64,000 bases of DNA from NCBI GenBank assembly GCA_943736015.1, contig OX031059.1, positions 49,425,159 through 49,489,158 on the forward strand, given 5' to 3'. The notes below the pieces were generated by a model that had not been told where the DNA came from, did not search any database, and saw only the letters and a program-made list of their open reading frames with translations. Below are positions 21,152 to 31,081 of this stretch, piece after piece. A program made the position numbers and the translations under genes. Position 1 is the first letter of the stretch; each line of letters opens with the position of its first letter. Source of the DNA: Tridacna crocea (Eukaryota; Mollusca; Bivalvia; Cardiida; Cardiidae).

Positions 21152-21380
21152 TTAACCCTTTACCAAACGACAAATTTTTGGACTAGACCAAATTGAAAGC
21201 ATTTGCAGACGACAAATTAAAGGTGGCTGAAAAATTGGAATTTGTTCTGGGAAGGGTAGAAAACACTGTGGGAAAAGGAGAAAATGCTGATTATCAGCAT
21301 TTTCTCCTTTTCCCACAATGTTTTCCACAGGCTTCCTTCTTAGGGTCGTAAAAAGTAGGGATTGTGTGGTAATGGGTTAA
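21152..21380 (-). mobile_element. TTAA palindromic MITE, A, full length
   Basis: TTAA 21152-21155 and 21377-21380. The inner palindrome carries a paired variant GCTGATTATCAGC in place of GCTGGTTACCAGC: both arms changed together. Confidence 0.92.
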
Positions 21381-21560
21381 TCAATGCAGACAACAGTAAC
21401 AATGTGACTCACAAGAATGAACTTGTCTTTGATTGCGCAGAAAACATTGCGAGAAAGGAGAAAGTGCTGGTTACCAGCATTTTTTTTTCCTTTTCCCACA
21501 TGCTTTAAAAGCCATTCTCCTCAGGGTTGCTAAACTTCAGGATTGTGTAGGAATTTAAAA
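21381..21560 (-). mobile_element. Palindromic MITE, A, left-truncated
   Basis: Starts at ATGCAGACAACAGTAACAA; the palindrome has an expanded T run in the right arm (CATTTTTTTTTCC). Confidence 0.75.
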
Positions 21561-21857
21561 AAGGTTAAAAAATGAATATAATTATATTTTCAAATTTTAT
21601 AATTCTTGTCGGCAAATGCTTTTGATTTCAACAATTCTGAATTAAAGAGTTGATTCATTTCTTGCTTGTATCTCTATAACAGCCAATCAGATGGCTAGAA
21701 ATTCCCCTAGAAAAAGTACAGAAACTAACTCTCTGGGAAATTTTGGTATTTGTTTGATACATAATCAGCTGTACAGGAAATTTCACTACAATATAAATTT
21801 TCCTTAACTTTCTACAAAAATACCTCTCATTTAAACAGCCCTGTTGTATAAAGCTTT

Positions 21858-22290
21858 TTAACTCTTTACCAAAAGACAATATTTTAGGCTTGTCAATATC
21901 AAAGGCATTGGCAGATGACAAAATAAAATGACTGAAAATTTGAAATTTGTTTTGTTAACCCTTTACCACGCAATGACGACTTTAAACGACCCTGAGGAAG
22001 AAGTCTTTTAAAAACATTCTGGGAAAAGGAGAAAATGCTGGTAACCAGCATTTTCTCCTTTTCCCACAAAGTTTTCTTCTCTATCAAAGCACTTTGAAAT
22101 TGTCATCTGCAAATGCTTTCAATTTGGATAGGTCTAAAATTTTGGTATGTAGTAATGGGTTAAGGGTAGAAAACATTGTGGGAAAAGGAGAAAATGCTGG
22201 TTACCAGCATTTTCTCCTTTTCCCACAATGTTTTCTAAAGGCTTCTTTATCAGGGTCGTGGAAACAAGGGATTGTTTGGTAAAGGGTTAA
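21858..22290 (-). mobile_element. Palindromic MITE, A, split by a nested copy
   Basis: TTAA 21858; the flank runs to GAAATTTGTTTTG, is interrupted, and resumes at GGGTAGAAAACATTGTGGG (22164) through a perfect palindrome to TTTGGTAAAGGGTTAA (22287-22290). Confidence 0.9.
21955..22163 (+). mobile_element. TTAA palindromic MITE, A, nested
   Basis: TTAA 21955-21958 and 22160-22163. The host sequence reads TTTGTTTTG-TTAA-GGGTAG, where unbroken copies have TGAA, so a one-base change had created the TTAA target. Confidence 0.93.
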
Positions 22291-22412
22291 AACATGTGGG
22301 AAAAGGAGAAAATGCTGGTAACCATCATTTTCTCCATTTCCAATAATTTTTTCAACATCCTTCCTCTTGTCACGCTGGTAAGAATTTGGAATTGCATTGT
22401 AAACAGTTTAAC
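22287..22412 (+). mobile_element. Palindromic MITE fragment, A
   Basis: Starts inside the left arm (ACATGTGGGAAAAGG), centre GGTAACCATC, right side TTGTCACGCTGG. It abuts the GGGTTAA of the previous copy. Confidence 0.65.
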
Positions 22413-22550
22413 AGGTAAGCACGACAGAAAAAACGCTGGTTTCAAATTTCAATGATTGATTGAAACATGTGAACCCAAATCATGAAAATAAATCTATGGG
22501 GACTTTCCTAATGGTTAATGTCGTGATAATACAGTCAATTGTTTATGATT

Positions 22551-22770
22551 AACTCTTTATCAAACAACATTTAAGACTGCTCCAAACAAAGCATTTCCAT
22601 ACAACAAGTTGTCTCAGACAATTAAATATGTCTTTTATAAACAAAGTGGGGAAAGGAGGAAAGGCTAGTCAGTAGGTACATTACAAGTATTTTCTCCTTT
22701 TCCTGCACTGAGTCCAACAGCTGCCTTCCTCAGCATTGTTGAAACTCTGGATTGTGTGGGAAAGAGTTCA
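22551..22770 (-). mobile_element. Palindromic MITE, A, old
   Basis: TTAACTCTTTATCAAACAAC start, GTGGGAAAGAGTTCAA end. The centre is disrupted by extra bases (CTAGTCAGTAGGTACATTAC). Confidence 0.7.
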
Positions 22771-22929
22771 ATTGTTAATTCAATTAATCCACTTCAATTA
22801 GTCAATCAATCATTGTACAGCTGCAAGTCCTAAACACTTCAGTCAGTTTCCAAAAATTGCCATGACATGATCAGGGAGAAAGCAATTGCCCTTTCCTTGA
22901 TCATTTCACATATGAAAAAGATTTTCTTC

Positions 22930-23135
22930 CTGACTGTGAGGTAGAGCATCGGCCACATAACCATAAGGTCCTGAGTTTAATACCTGGGAGGGGGTGGAAA
23001 CTTAGGGATTTTTCATTGGGCCACACACTTGGCCCGAGTACTAGTGTAGTTCTCAGAAAGCAGAATCGAGAGAGATTAGTATAAGTTGTTAGAACTTGTT
23101 TTTCAATTGATGTAAAATAAATTTGTTTGAACTAA
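22930..23135 (+). mobile_element. tRNA-derived SINE
   Basis: A-box-like TGAGGTAGAGCATCGG near 22937 and B-box-like GGTCCTGAGTTTAATACC near 22967, followed by a non-tRNA body and AT-rich tail. No acceptor stem. Confidence 0.75.
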
Positions 23136-23177
23136 TATCTTTCCTGTGGAAGTGCCTTTTGAACACAAAAACAAGGA

Positions 23178-24920
23178 AACAAGAGGGCCAAGATGGCCCT
23201 GGATCGCTCACCTGAATTTCTGAGATGACCATAGTCTATATTTTTTTTTGAGGTATTGAAACATTGGAACCAAATTTATAACTTTGCCAAGCAATTTTCA
23301 AAAGGTCACCTGTAAAAGTCATTTCGAAATCTGACCATCAGTTTCAAAAAGAAAATTTTTTCAGAATTCTTCATTTCTCTATAAGAGCAAGTAGCCCCCA
23401 TCCACGAGAGCCATGTTTCTTGATGGATCAAAATTATCGAACAAGTTTTGAAGAGGGTCACCCAAGGAACATTACGGAAAATTTCTTTTAAAATCTGACT
23501 AGGGGTTTCAGAGAAAGAGAATTTTCAAGAATTTCATCATGTCCGTATAGTGCAAGTAGCCCCCATTCACAAGAGCCATGTTTCTTGACGGATCAAAATT
23601 ATATGTACAGCTTTTAAAAAGGGTCACCCAAGGAACATCTCTGTCAGATTATTTTAAAATCTGACTAGGGGTTTCAGAGATTTTAGAAGAATTTTCAAGA
23701 ATTTCTTCATTTCCATATAGTGCAAGTAGCCCCCATTCACCAGAGCCATGTTTCTTGACCAATCAAAATTTCGCGAACAAATTTTGAAAAGGATCACCCA
23801 AGGAACATCTCTGTGAAATTATTTCAAAATCTGTCCAGCCATTTCAGAGAAAAAGAATTTTTAAGATTTCCTTCATTCCTGTATAGTGCAAGTAGCCCCC
23901 ATTCACCAGAGCCATGTTTCTTGACCAATCAATAATTCGCGAACAATTTTTGAAAAGGGTCACCCAAGGAACAACTCTGTGAAATTTATTCAAAATCTAA
24001 CCAGCTGTTTCAGAGAAGAAGAATTTTTAAGAATTTCTTCATTTCCCTATAATGCAAGTAGCCCCCATTCACCAGAGCCATGTTTCTTGACTAATCAAAA
24101 TTTCGCAAACAGTTTTTGAAAGGGGTCATTCAAGGAACATCTCTGTGAAATTATTTCAAAATCTGACCAGCAGTTTCAGAGAAGAAGAATTTTTTAAGAA
24201 TTTCTCCATTCCTGTATAGTGCAAGAAGCCCCCATTCACCAGAGCCATGTTTCTTGACCAATCAAAATTTCGCAAACAATTTTTGAAAAGGGTCACCCAA
24301 GGAGCAACTCTGTGAAATTATTTCAAAATCCGACCAGCAGTTTCAAAGAAGATTTTTTAAGAATTCCTTCATTCCTGTATAGTGCAAGTAGCCCCCATTC
24401 ATCAGAGCCACATTTTTTGATGGATCAAAATTTCACGAACAATTTTTGAAAAGGGTCACCCAAAGAACATATCTGTGAAATTATTTCAATATCAGACCAG
24501 CGGTTTCAGAGGAGAAGATTTTTAACGAATTCCTTCATTTCTGTATAGTGCAAGTAGCCCCCATTCACCAGAGCCACATTTTTTGACGAATCGAAATTTC
24601 ACGAACTATATTTGAAAAGGGTCACCCTAGGAACATATCTGTGAAATTATTTCAAAATCCGACCAGCGGTTTCAGAGGAGAAGATTTTTAAAGAATTTGC
24701 TAAAAAATTCCATTTGGTTGCCATGGCAACCAGAGTTTTTGATGGAATCAAATTCTGTGAACAAGTTTTAAAGAGGACCTCCCAAGGAACATTCATGCCA
24801 AGTTTGGTCCAAATCTGCCCAGCGGTTTAGGAGGATGTTTAAAGAATTGTTGACGACGCACGATGGACACCGGGTGATCCTAAAAGCTCCCCTTGAGCAC
24901 GTTGTGCTCAGGTGAGCTAA
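23178..24920. mobile_element. GAGCTAA-type element with about 160-bp tandem core
   Basis: 5' AACAAGAGGGCCAAGATGGC, GCTCACCTGAA; 3' CTTGAGCACGTTGTGCTCAG then GTGAGCTAA. About eight units (AGTAGCCCCCATTCACCAG, CCATGTTTCTTGAC, GGGTCACCCAAGGAACA) at roughly 160-bp spacing. The core is unrelated to the 145-bp satellite although the ends match that element. A palindrome GGTTGCCATGGCAACC lies at 24716-24731. Confidence 0.85.
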
Positions 24921-25016
24921 AAAGTCCTGTTATCAAGATTTCTAAACGATAATGTAGATCCAAATCAAGGACAGCTATCAAAATAATTATGACTTTTAAC
25001 AATTTAACTCTTCAAT

Positions 25017-25247
25017 TTAACTCTTTACCAAATGACCAAATTTTAGACTGGTCCAAATTGAAAGCACGAGCAGACAACAAAATAAACTTAACTCTAAAAT
25101 TGAAATTTATTTCCAGCAGGGTACAAAACATTGTGGGAAAAGGAGAAAATGTTGGTTACCAGCGTTTCCTCCTTTTCCCACAATGTTTTTATCAGGACTC
25201 TATCTTAGAGTCATAAAAACTAGCGACGGTAAGGTAATACGCTAACA
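25017..25247 (-). mobile_element. TTAA palindromic MITE, A
   Basis: TTAA 25017-25020; right end eroded. The right arm has GCGTTTCCTCC against GGAGAAAATG in the left. Confidence 0.87.
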
Positions 25248-25339
25248 CTTTACAAAATGGCAAAATTCTCCATGGCCAAGTCATCTTTCTCTGACCCTGA
25301 TGAAGCCAAATAAGTGAACTGTGGCTACAACCATGGGCA

Positions 25340-25425
25340 CAGCAGCCATAGTTCATTCGTAAGCATACAGAACTTGAGAACCAGGAGGTCACTGGTTCAA
25401 GTCCCTAGTTTGGCCAATTTCTTTC
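25340..25425 (+). mobile_element. Possible tRNA-derived SINE fragment
   Basis: B-box match GGTTCAAGTCC at 25394-25404 after CCAGGAGGTCACT. The A box is weak (TAGTTCATTCG). Confidence 0.4.
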
Positions 25426-25429
25426 CAAT

Positions 25430-26040
25430 TAGTCGTCCTCGCTGGTACCGCGTCATCTCTGGTACAGCGGTAGTCCGGAAAATACCTAATTTGCATATGT
25501 AGCGCCACCTAACCACTGTTTACTCTTTCAAATCGAGAGCAGAAGTTTCCTTTGTATTGCATCGGTCAAAAATAATAGATGTTTCTTCATTAATAATAAG
25601 TTACTTTCAATATTCACAAATTGCAATGATAAAGCACAATTTTCCTCTATGTTTTGAAATTAATTACCCACAACTCTTCAAAAAACTGACAATTTATTTT
25701 TGACGAGTAAAGGTCATCTGCTTTGGCGTCATAATCCTCGCCGGAAACAAAAAAAGGTACTCAAGTCATATTTTGAATATAAATCTCATATTTTTCATGA
25801 TTTTCCAAATTTCAGGTGTTAACGCGGTACCATAGCGGACTCCCTTTCAGAGCACTTGTAGTCAACATGTTTGCTTGACCTAGATATTTTTGTCTAAAAA
25901 ACACGACTGAAGCTTTGATAGTTTAGTTATTGTAACTTTACATGCAACTGTTTATTACAGTATTAGGAAATAATACATGTGAGTTTCCTATCTTGTAGTA
26001 ATTTTCGGCAAAATTAAGTACAGCGGTACCATCGAGGGCC
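25430..26040. other. CpG-richer unresolved segment
   Basis: Unlike its AT-rich neighbours it repeats a GGTAC motif: CTGGTACCGCG, GGTACAGCGGTAG, GCGGTACCATAGCGG, TACAGCGGTACCATCG. No frame or recognisable family; possibly an old DNA transposon. Confidence 0.4.
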
Positions 26041-26290
26041 ATCCTATTTATGATAGTCAATGCCACAGGATTTATTCCTCTTCCACCAGTGATCTTTCTT
26101 TCTACAATGGTTCAGTGGGAAAGCAGTCAGTGGCTCGAGAAGAATATGGCGTTAAGTACTGGTACCAGAAATTCCATGAAAACATGGATAGGTGCACTGG
26201 CTAAGGCATCATAACTGAAATATTGTTGAAAATCTCATGAAACACTATAGAATCAATCAAACCATATTTATGGCTGAAATATAGTTGAAA
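26040..26290 (-). mobile_element. SINE-body relic
   Basis: ATAGGTGCACTGGCTAAGGC and ACTGAAATATTGTTGAAAAT are the reverse complement of the conserved body seen at 31880 and 58010. Confidence 0.5.
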
Positions 26291-26340
26291 ACTACACAGC
26301 CAAAATTCATGAAATTACCATGTTATGATCCTAATGTAAA

Positions 26341-26568
26341 CTAACCCTTTAGCAGACAACAAGATTCTAGCCTTGCCCAAATTGAAAGCAGTTGCTGATT
26401 ATAATTTCAGTCTGGATCAAACGCTGCAGTTGTTCTTTAATAGAGTAGAAAATATTGTGGGAAAAGGAGAAAATGCTGGTTACCAGCATTTTCTCCTTTT
26501 CCCACAATTTTTTCATAAGGCTTTTTTCCTTGGGGGTCAAAACTCGTCACTGTGTGGTGAAGGGTTAA
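26341..26568 (-). mobile_element. TTAA palindromic MITE, A
   Basis: Palindrome 26445-26511 (ATATTGTGGG left arm against CCCACAATTTT). Right TTAA 26565-26568. Confidence 0.88.
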
Positions 26569-26660
26569 GTGGAATGTTTGAGATAATTATGATCTACTGA
26601 TTATTCTGAGCACTTGATTTGGATTTTGTCAAGCTTTAAGAAAAATATTTAGACTTAAGA

Positions 26661-27105
26661 TTAACCCTTTACCAGACAAACATTTAACCCTTTACCCCAT
26701 ATATCATTTCTATGGTATCTTGAATTGACCCTAAATAACAGCAAGGATGAGGTTGTTTCTTATGTGTATATGACACCTTTTGATAGCATAGAAAACATAG
26801 TGGCAAAAGGTGAAATTGCTCGTGACGAGCAATTTCACCTTTTGCCACAATGTTTTCCAAAGGCTCCTACAAGCAATGCGTATATAGAAATGAGTATCTG
26901 TGGAGAAAAGGGTTAATTAAGACTAATATATACTGAAAGTATTTGAGGACAGTCAATCAGACATAGCCCAAATAATATGACTTTGTATGAATAGTGTGAA
27001 ACATGGTGAGACTAGTTACTGGCACTTTATCCTTTTGCAACAATGTTTTCAATAGAACTATTCTTACAGGTTGTTAAAACTTGGCATTATTTGTTGAAGA
27101 GGTGA
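26661..27105 (-). mobile_element. Older A copy split by a C copy
   Basis: TTAACCCTTTACCAGACAAA then CAT, interrupted at TTAA 26684, resuming GACTAATATATACTG, GGACAGTCAATC, the decayed palindrome with CAACAATGTTTTC, and ending near TTGTTGAAGAGGTG. Confidence 0.7.
26684..26916 (+). mobile_element. TTAA palindromic MITE, subfamily C, nested
   Basis: TTAA 26684-26687 and 26913-26916. Palindrome 26791-26857 centred on G26824 (GTGAC). Arms read GTGGCAAAAGGTGAAATTGC and mirror CAATTTCACC, TTTTGCCAC, so every difference from A is matched in the other arm. The flanks (GAATTGACCCTAAATA, CAGCAAGGATGA) are specific to C. Confidence 0.92.
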
Positions 27106-27170
27106 CCCAATAAAAGTAAGTAGCCAGGTAAAGTGGAAAATGCTATGCAAGCTTAAAAATTCCAAGATTC

Positions 27171-27394
27171 AACCCTTCACCGAACAATGCTAACCTTGAA
27201 CAACCTGGGAAAGAAGTGTTTTACAAAAAATTGGGAGACGGAAAAAATGCTGGTATTCAGCATTTTCCTCTTTTCCCACGTTTTCTATCTTATCAAAAAA
27301 CAATTCCACCATTTGAGTCATAGTGAAATTGTTGACTGCAAATGCTTTCACTTTTGGCAAAGCTAAAATTATGTCGTCTGGTAAAGGCTTAATC
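27171..27394 (+). mobile_element. Palindromic MITE, A, diverged
   Basis: TCAACCCTTCACCGAACAAT start, CGTCTGGTAAAGGCTTAA end. Palindrome centre GCTGGTATTCAGC; outer arms shortened. Confidence 0.78.
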
Positions 27395-27703
27395 CAGACA
27401 GAATTTGGATCAGTGAACACTGATAACATTTTAAAAAGGAAAAAATTGAATACAAAATTTGCAAAAAACACTTGAATTTGACAAAGCTAATAAAGAATTA
27501 TTTTACATGGATAATTTTCCTGCTTAGGCAAATTTCTGTGAGAGGTACAATACAATCTTTTTCTAGGTTTCCTTCACAGATTGAACAGTAACTGTAGAAA
27601 ATTCATACAAGATGGAATAGGTTAATTATTCAATAATTCACTCATCTTCTTCCAATGCAGTCAATCTTCATTTCTGGCTATCATTCATTTTCTAGAAGAC
27701 TCT

Positions 27704-27931
27704 TTACTCTTTGCCAGACAACAAAATTGTAGAATTGTCCAAATTGAAAGCGTTTGCAGACATCACTTTATATGTGGCTAAAATCATAGAATTTGTTACT
27801 GATAGGATAGAAAACATTGTGGGAAAAGGAGAAAATGCTGGTAACCAGCATTTTCTCCTTTTCCCACAATGTTTTCTAAAGCCTTTTTTTATCAGGGTCG
27901 TCAAAAGTCAGGACTGTGTGGTAATGGGTTG
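27704..27931 (-). mobile_element. Palindromic MITE, A
   Basis: Long left flank CTCTTTGCCAGACAAC. The palindrome at 27810-27876 is perfect, with centre GGTAACC although the flanks are in reverse orientation, so the usual centre/flank rule is broken here. Confidence 0.88.
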
Positions 27932-28221
27932 AATTCAGTATTGTGTGATACTTTTAGAGCTGAAATGGATAGTAATGGGTAGAGATTGTAGCAGAATAGG
28001 CATTTTGCTTTTTCATCAAAAAATTCTTCGAGATAAATAAGTTTTTAAGTTGAAATCATTTCACCAAAACACAGAACATCCCATGAGGGATGTTCCATTT
28101 TCATAGTTATGCATAATTGATATCTGTTCTTCCGTTTGTTGTGCATCTAAAACGTGGGTAGAATTTCAATTATTTTCCTCTCTTATTTTAGAAACATATA
28201 TCTTAAACACTAAAACCCATT

Positions 28222-28452
28222 TTAACACATTATCACACAATCCCTACTTTTCACCATCCTGAGAAAGATGCCTTTCAAAAAACGTTGTGGGAAAAGGAGA
28301 AAATGCTGGTAACCAGCATTTTCTCCTTTTCCCACAATGTTTTCTACTCTTCACAACCAAATTTCAAATTTTCAGTCACTTTATTTTGTCATCTGCAAAT
28401 GCTTTCGATCTGGACAAGCCTAAAATATTGTAGTAAATGATAATGAGCTAAA
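28222..28452 (+). mobile_element. TTAA palindromic MITE, A
   Basis: TTAA 28222-28225; right end AATGAGCTAA. Palindrome arms intact inside an outer AACGTTG/CAATG mismatch. Confidence 0.87.
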
Positions 28453-28454
28453 AG

Positions 28455-28906
28455 CTGTAACTATTTACCAGATGACAAAAAAAAAAATTGAAAGATCATT
28501 TCCAGACAACAATTTAGATAAGGTTTAACCCATTACCACACAATCCCTACTTTTGACGCACAGGTGAGAAAGAGGCCTCTTGAAAACATTGTGGGAAAAG
28601 GAGAAAATGCTGGTAACCAGCATTTTCTCCTTTTCCCACAATGTTTTTTACCCTTCCCAGAACAAATTTCAATTTTTCAGTCACCTTTATTTTGTCGTCT
28701 GCAAATGCTTTCAATTTGGACCAGTCTATAATTTTCTCGTGTGGTAATGAGTTAAAATAATGAAATTCAGGGTCCTTGATAGGTAAGGAAAGACTGTGGG
28801 AAAAGGAGAAATGCTGGTATGATGAGTAGTTTCTCCTTTTACCCAAAGATTTTTATTACACTTCTTTCCATGGGTCATTATAACTGTTTTTATGGTAAAG
28901 GGTTAA
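28455..28906 (-). mobile_element. Older MITE split by a nested copy
   Basis: Left ACTATTTACCAGATGACA to GATAAGG; right from AATAATGAAATTCAGGG through GACTGTGGGAAAAGGAGAAA and a decayed centre to GGTAAAGGGTTAA (28903-28906). Confidence 0.65.
28525..28755 (+). mobile_element. TTAA palindromic MITE, A, nested, full length
   Basis: TTAA 28525-28528 and 28752-28755. Palindrome 28582-28648. The right flank is almost identical to the copies at 1505 and 36365 (TTTCTCGTGTGGTAATGAG). Confidence 0.92.
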
Positions 28907-28926
28907 TTGTCTTTGTAGCCAGTGAA

Positions 28927-28968
28927 GATCAAGATCAGACTGCACATGAAATGTAGTCTGATCTACAC
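28927..28968. repeat. AGATCAGACTGCA hairpin repeat
   Basis: GATCAAGATCAGACTGCA and its inverted partner TAGTCTGATCTACAC around a short loop. Related hairpins occur at 33626, 35741 and 38363; single arms at 15703, 44315 and 46136. Confidence 0.7.
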
Positions 28969-29060
28969 TATCCACATGAAATATCCTGTACAAGAGCAAC
29001 CTTGAAATTACAGAAGTATTTTTCCTTTTATTGCCAATGTTTTCACATGTATTCATAATA

Positions 29061-29272
29061 TTAACCTTTTACCACACAACCCTGACTTTTAATGAACCTT
29101 AGAAAGAAGCCTTTTGAAAACACTATTGGAAAAGGAGAAAATTAGACTGATTGCCAGTATTTCCTCCCATTTTCAGAAACATTTCCTTCCCTTTATCAAT
29201 TTTTGAGACATAATTACTTACAAAAATGTAATAAATTTAGACAGGTCCAATTTTTTTTTATTGGGTTATCTA
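29061..29272 (+). mobile_element. Palindromic MITE, A, old
   Basis: TTAA 29061-29064, CCTTTTACCACACAAC; palindrome partly lost (GGAAAAGGAGAAAATTAGAC). Right end TTGGGTTA. Confidence 0.72.
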
Positions 29273-29277
29273 TCTGT

Positions 29278-29360
29278 AACTCTTTACCAGACGACAATAT
29301 TACAGACTGGCCAAAACTGAAAGCATTTGAAAATGACAAAATAAATGACTGAAAAACTAG
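29278..29360 (-). mobile_element. Palindromic MITE left fragment
   Basis: AACTCTTTACCAGACGACAA through AAATAAATGACTGAAAAAC, then cut by AGAGCTGTCACTGAATGTGA, the head of a short C-rich element. Confidence 0.75.
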
Positions 29361-29470
29361 AGCTGTCACTGAATGTGACTTAATTTCCCCCCCCACCCCC
29401 AAACCAACACTTTGACAGAAAAAAAGTGTCAAGTTCTTCAAGGGGAGATAATTCCTCAACCAGGAAGAGT
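29361..29470. mobile_element. Short AGAGCTGTCA element fragment
   Basis: AGAGCTGTCACTGAATGTGA followed by CCCCCCCCACCCCC and CAACACTTTGACAG. Same head as the elements at 52618 and 56728, here lacking the CAGACAGA microsatellite. Confidence 0.5.
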
Positions 29471-29540
29471 TGACACTTGAAAATTAATTGTGTCTTGCAA
29501 ATCTTCAATATATGATCAGTATATGAGCATTTCAAATAAT

Positions 29541-29769
29541 TTAACTCATTACCAGATGACAATGTTTTAGACTGGTCCAAATTGAAAGCATTTGCAGATG
29601 ACAAAATAAAAGTGACTGAAATTTTAAAATTTGTTTTGTGAAGGGTAGAAAACATTGTGGGAAAAGAAGAAAATGCTGGTTACCAGCATTTTCTCCTTTT
29701 CCCACAATGTTTTCAAAGGGCCTCTTTTTCAGGAGTGTCAAAAGTAGGGATTGTGTGGTAATGGGTTAA
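29541..29769 (-). mobile_element. TTAA palindromic MITE, A, full length
   Basis: TTAA 29541-29544 and 29766-29769. Palindrome 29648-29714, one mismatch (AAAAGAAGAAAATG). Confidence 0.91.
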
Positions 29770-29924
29770 GGAAAACTGTAGGAATTTGCAACACAAAATT
29801 ACTAGTATTATGTACACAAACTGACACATAGACTGGCATGGCAGACACACGAACAGATACACAGAAAGACAGGCTGATTCCAGTATACCCCTGAAAAGAT
29901 TTATTTTGCGGGGATATGATTAAA

Positions 29925-30056
29925 CTTGGTTTGGGAAGGGAAGAAAACATTGTGAGAAAAGCAGAAAATGCTGGTTATGAGCATTTTTTCCTTTTCCCAG
30001 TAGTGTTTTCAATAAGCTTCTTTCTCAGGGTAGTCAAAAGTCGGGACTGTGTCGGC
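29925..30056 (-). mobile_element. Palindromic MITE, A, left-truncated
   Basis: Begins within the flank just before the palindrome (TTGGGAAGGGAAG). Centre GGTTATGAGC; right flank CTCAGGGTAGTCAAAAGTCG. Confidence 0.72.
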
Positions 30057-30308
30057 TGATATTGGGGGTACATTATACTTACTTAAATTGCACCCAAGAG
30101 GGAACATAAAAGGAACTCTCATGAACCTAGTAAATGAAGCATGGTAATCATAAAAAGTCGTGATTTTCTTCTGTAACACTGTTTCTGTGAGCAATAATCC
30201 ATCAAAGTTCCCTGATAATGGCCACAAACACAGGTATAAGACCCTGTTCTCAACAATCTGATAGATTTTCAATACCAGTCTCAGCCTAACATACTTCTGA
30301 TATCCTTT

Positions 30309-30525
30309 TTAACTCTTTACTAAACGACAAAATTTTAGACCTGTCCAAATTGAAAGCATTTGCAGATGACAAAAATAGATGTGGTTGAAAAACTGAAACT
30401 TGTTTTTGGATGGGTAGAAAACATTGTGGGAAAAGGAGAAAATGCTGGTCACCAACATTTTCTCCTTTTCCCACACTGTTTTCAAAAGGCTTCTGCATAG
30501 TCTGGACTGTGTGGTAAAGGGTTAA
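30309..30525 (-). mobile_element. TTAA palindromic MITE, A
   Basis: TTAA 30309-30312 and 30522-30525. Palindrome 30417-30483, centre GGTCACC, with a one-base arm mismatch (CCAACATTTTC). Confidence 0.9.
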
Positions 30526-30770
30526 ACTTTTACTGCACAATTCTTATTTACAACAACCAAGACAAGAAAGGCCTTTTCAAAGCATTTGCAGGTGGCAAAA
30601 TAAAGGTAACTCAAAAACTGAACTTCTCTACTGAAGTGGTAAAAAACATTACGGGAAAAGAAAGTGCTGGTTACCAGTATTTTCTCCTTTTCCCACGATG
30701 TTTTCAGAAGACTTTTTTTTTTCATGGCCATTGAAACTCTTGATTTTGTAGTAATGGCCCTCAAGAAGAA
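30525..30770 (-). mobile_element. Palindromic MITE, A, composite left end
   Basis: The first 55 bases (ACTTTTACTGCACAATTC, AAGACAAGAAAGGCC) recur at 31087-31142. From GCATTTGCAGGTGGC the MITE is ordinary, with a decayed left arm (ATTACGGGAAAAG). Confidence 0.68.
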
Positions 30771-30853
30771 GGAATATTTGAAATTATTGTTTGTAATTTA
30801 TGAGACTTTGCAACATATGCAATGGCTCTAAACTGGATAGTCTGGATTGTGTG

Positions 30854-31081
30854 TTAACTCATTACCAAACGACAAAATTTTAGGTTTGTCTAAATTGAAA
30901 GCATTTGCAGACGACAATATAAAGGTGACTGAAAATTTGAAATTTGTTTTGTGAAGGGTAGAAAGCATTGTGGGAAAAGGAGAAAATGCTGGTTACCAGC
31001 ATTTTCTCCTTTTCCCACAATGTTTTCTAAAGGCTTCTTTCTCAGGGGCGTCAAAAGTAGGGATTGTGTTGTAATGGGTTC
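30854..31081 (-). mobile_element. TTAA palindromic MITE, A
   Basis: TTAA 30854-30857; right end GGGTTCAA. Palindrome 30961-31027 with GAAAGCATTG/CAATGTTTTC outer arms. It was inserted next to a remnant TCTGGATTGTGTG of another copy. Confidence 0.9.
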
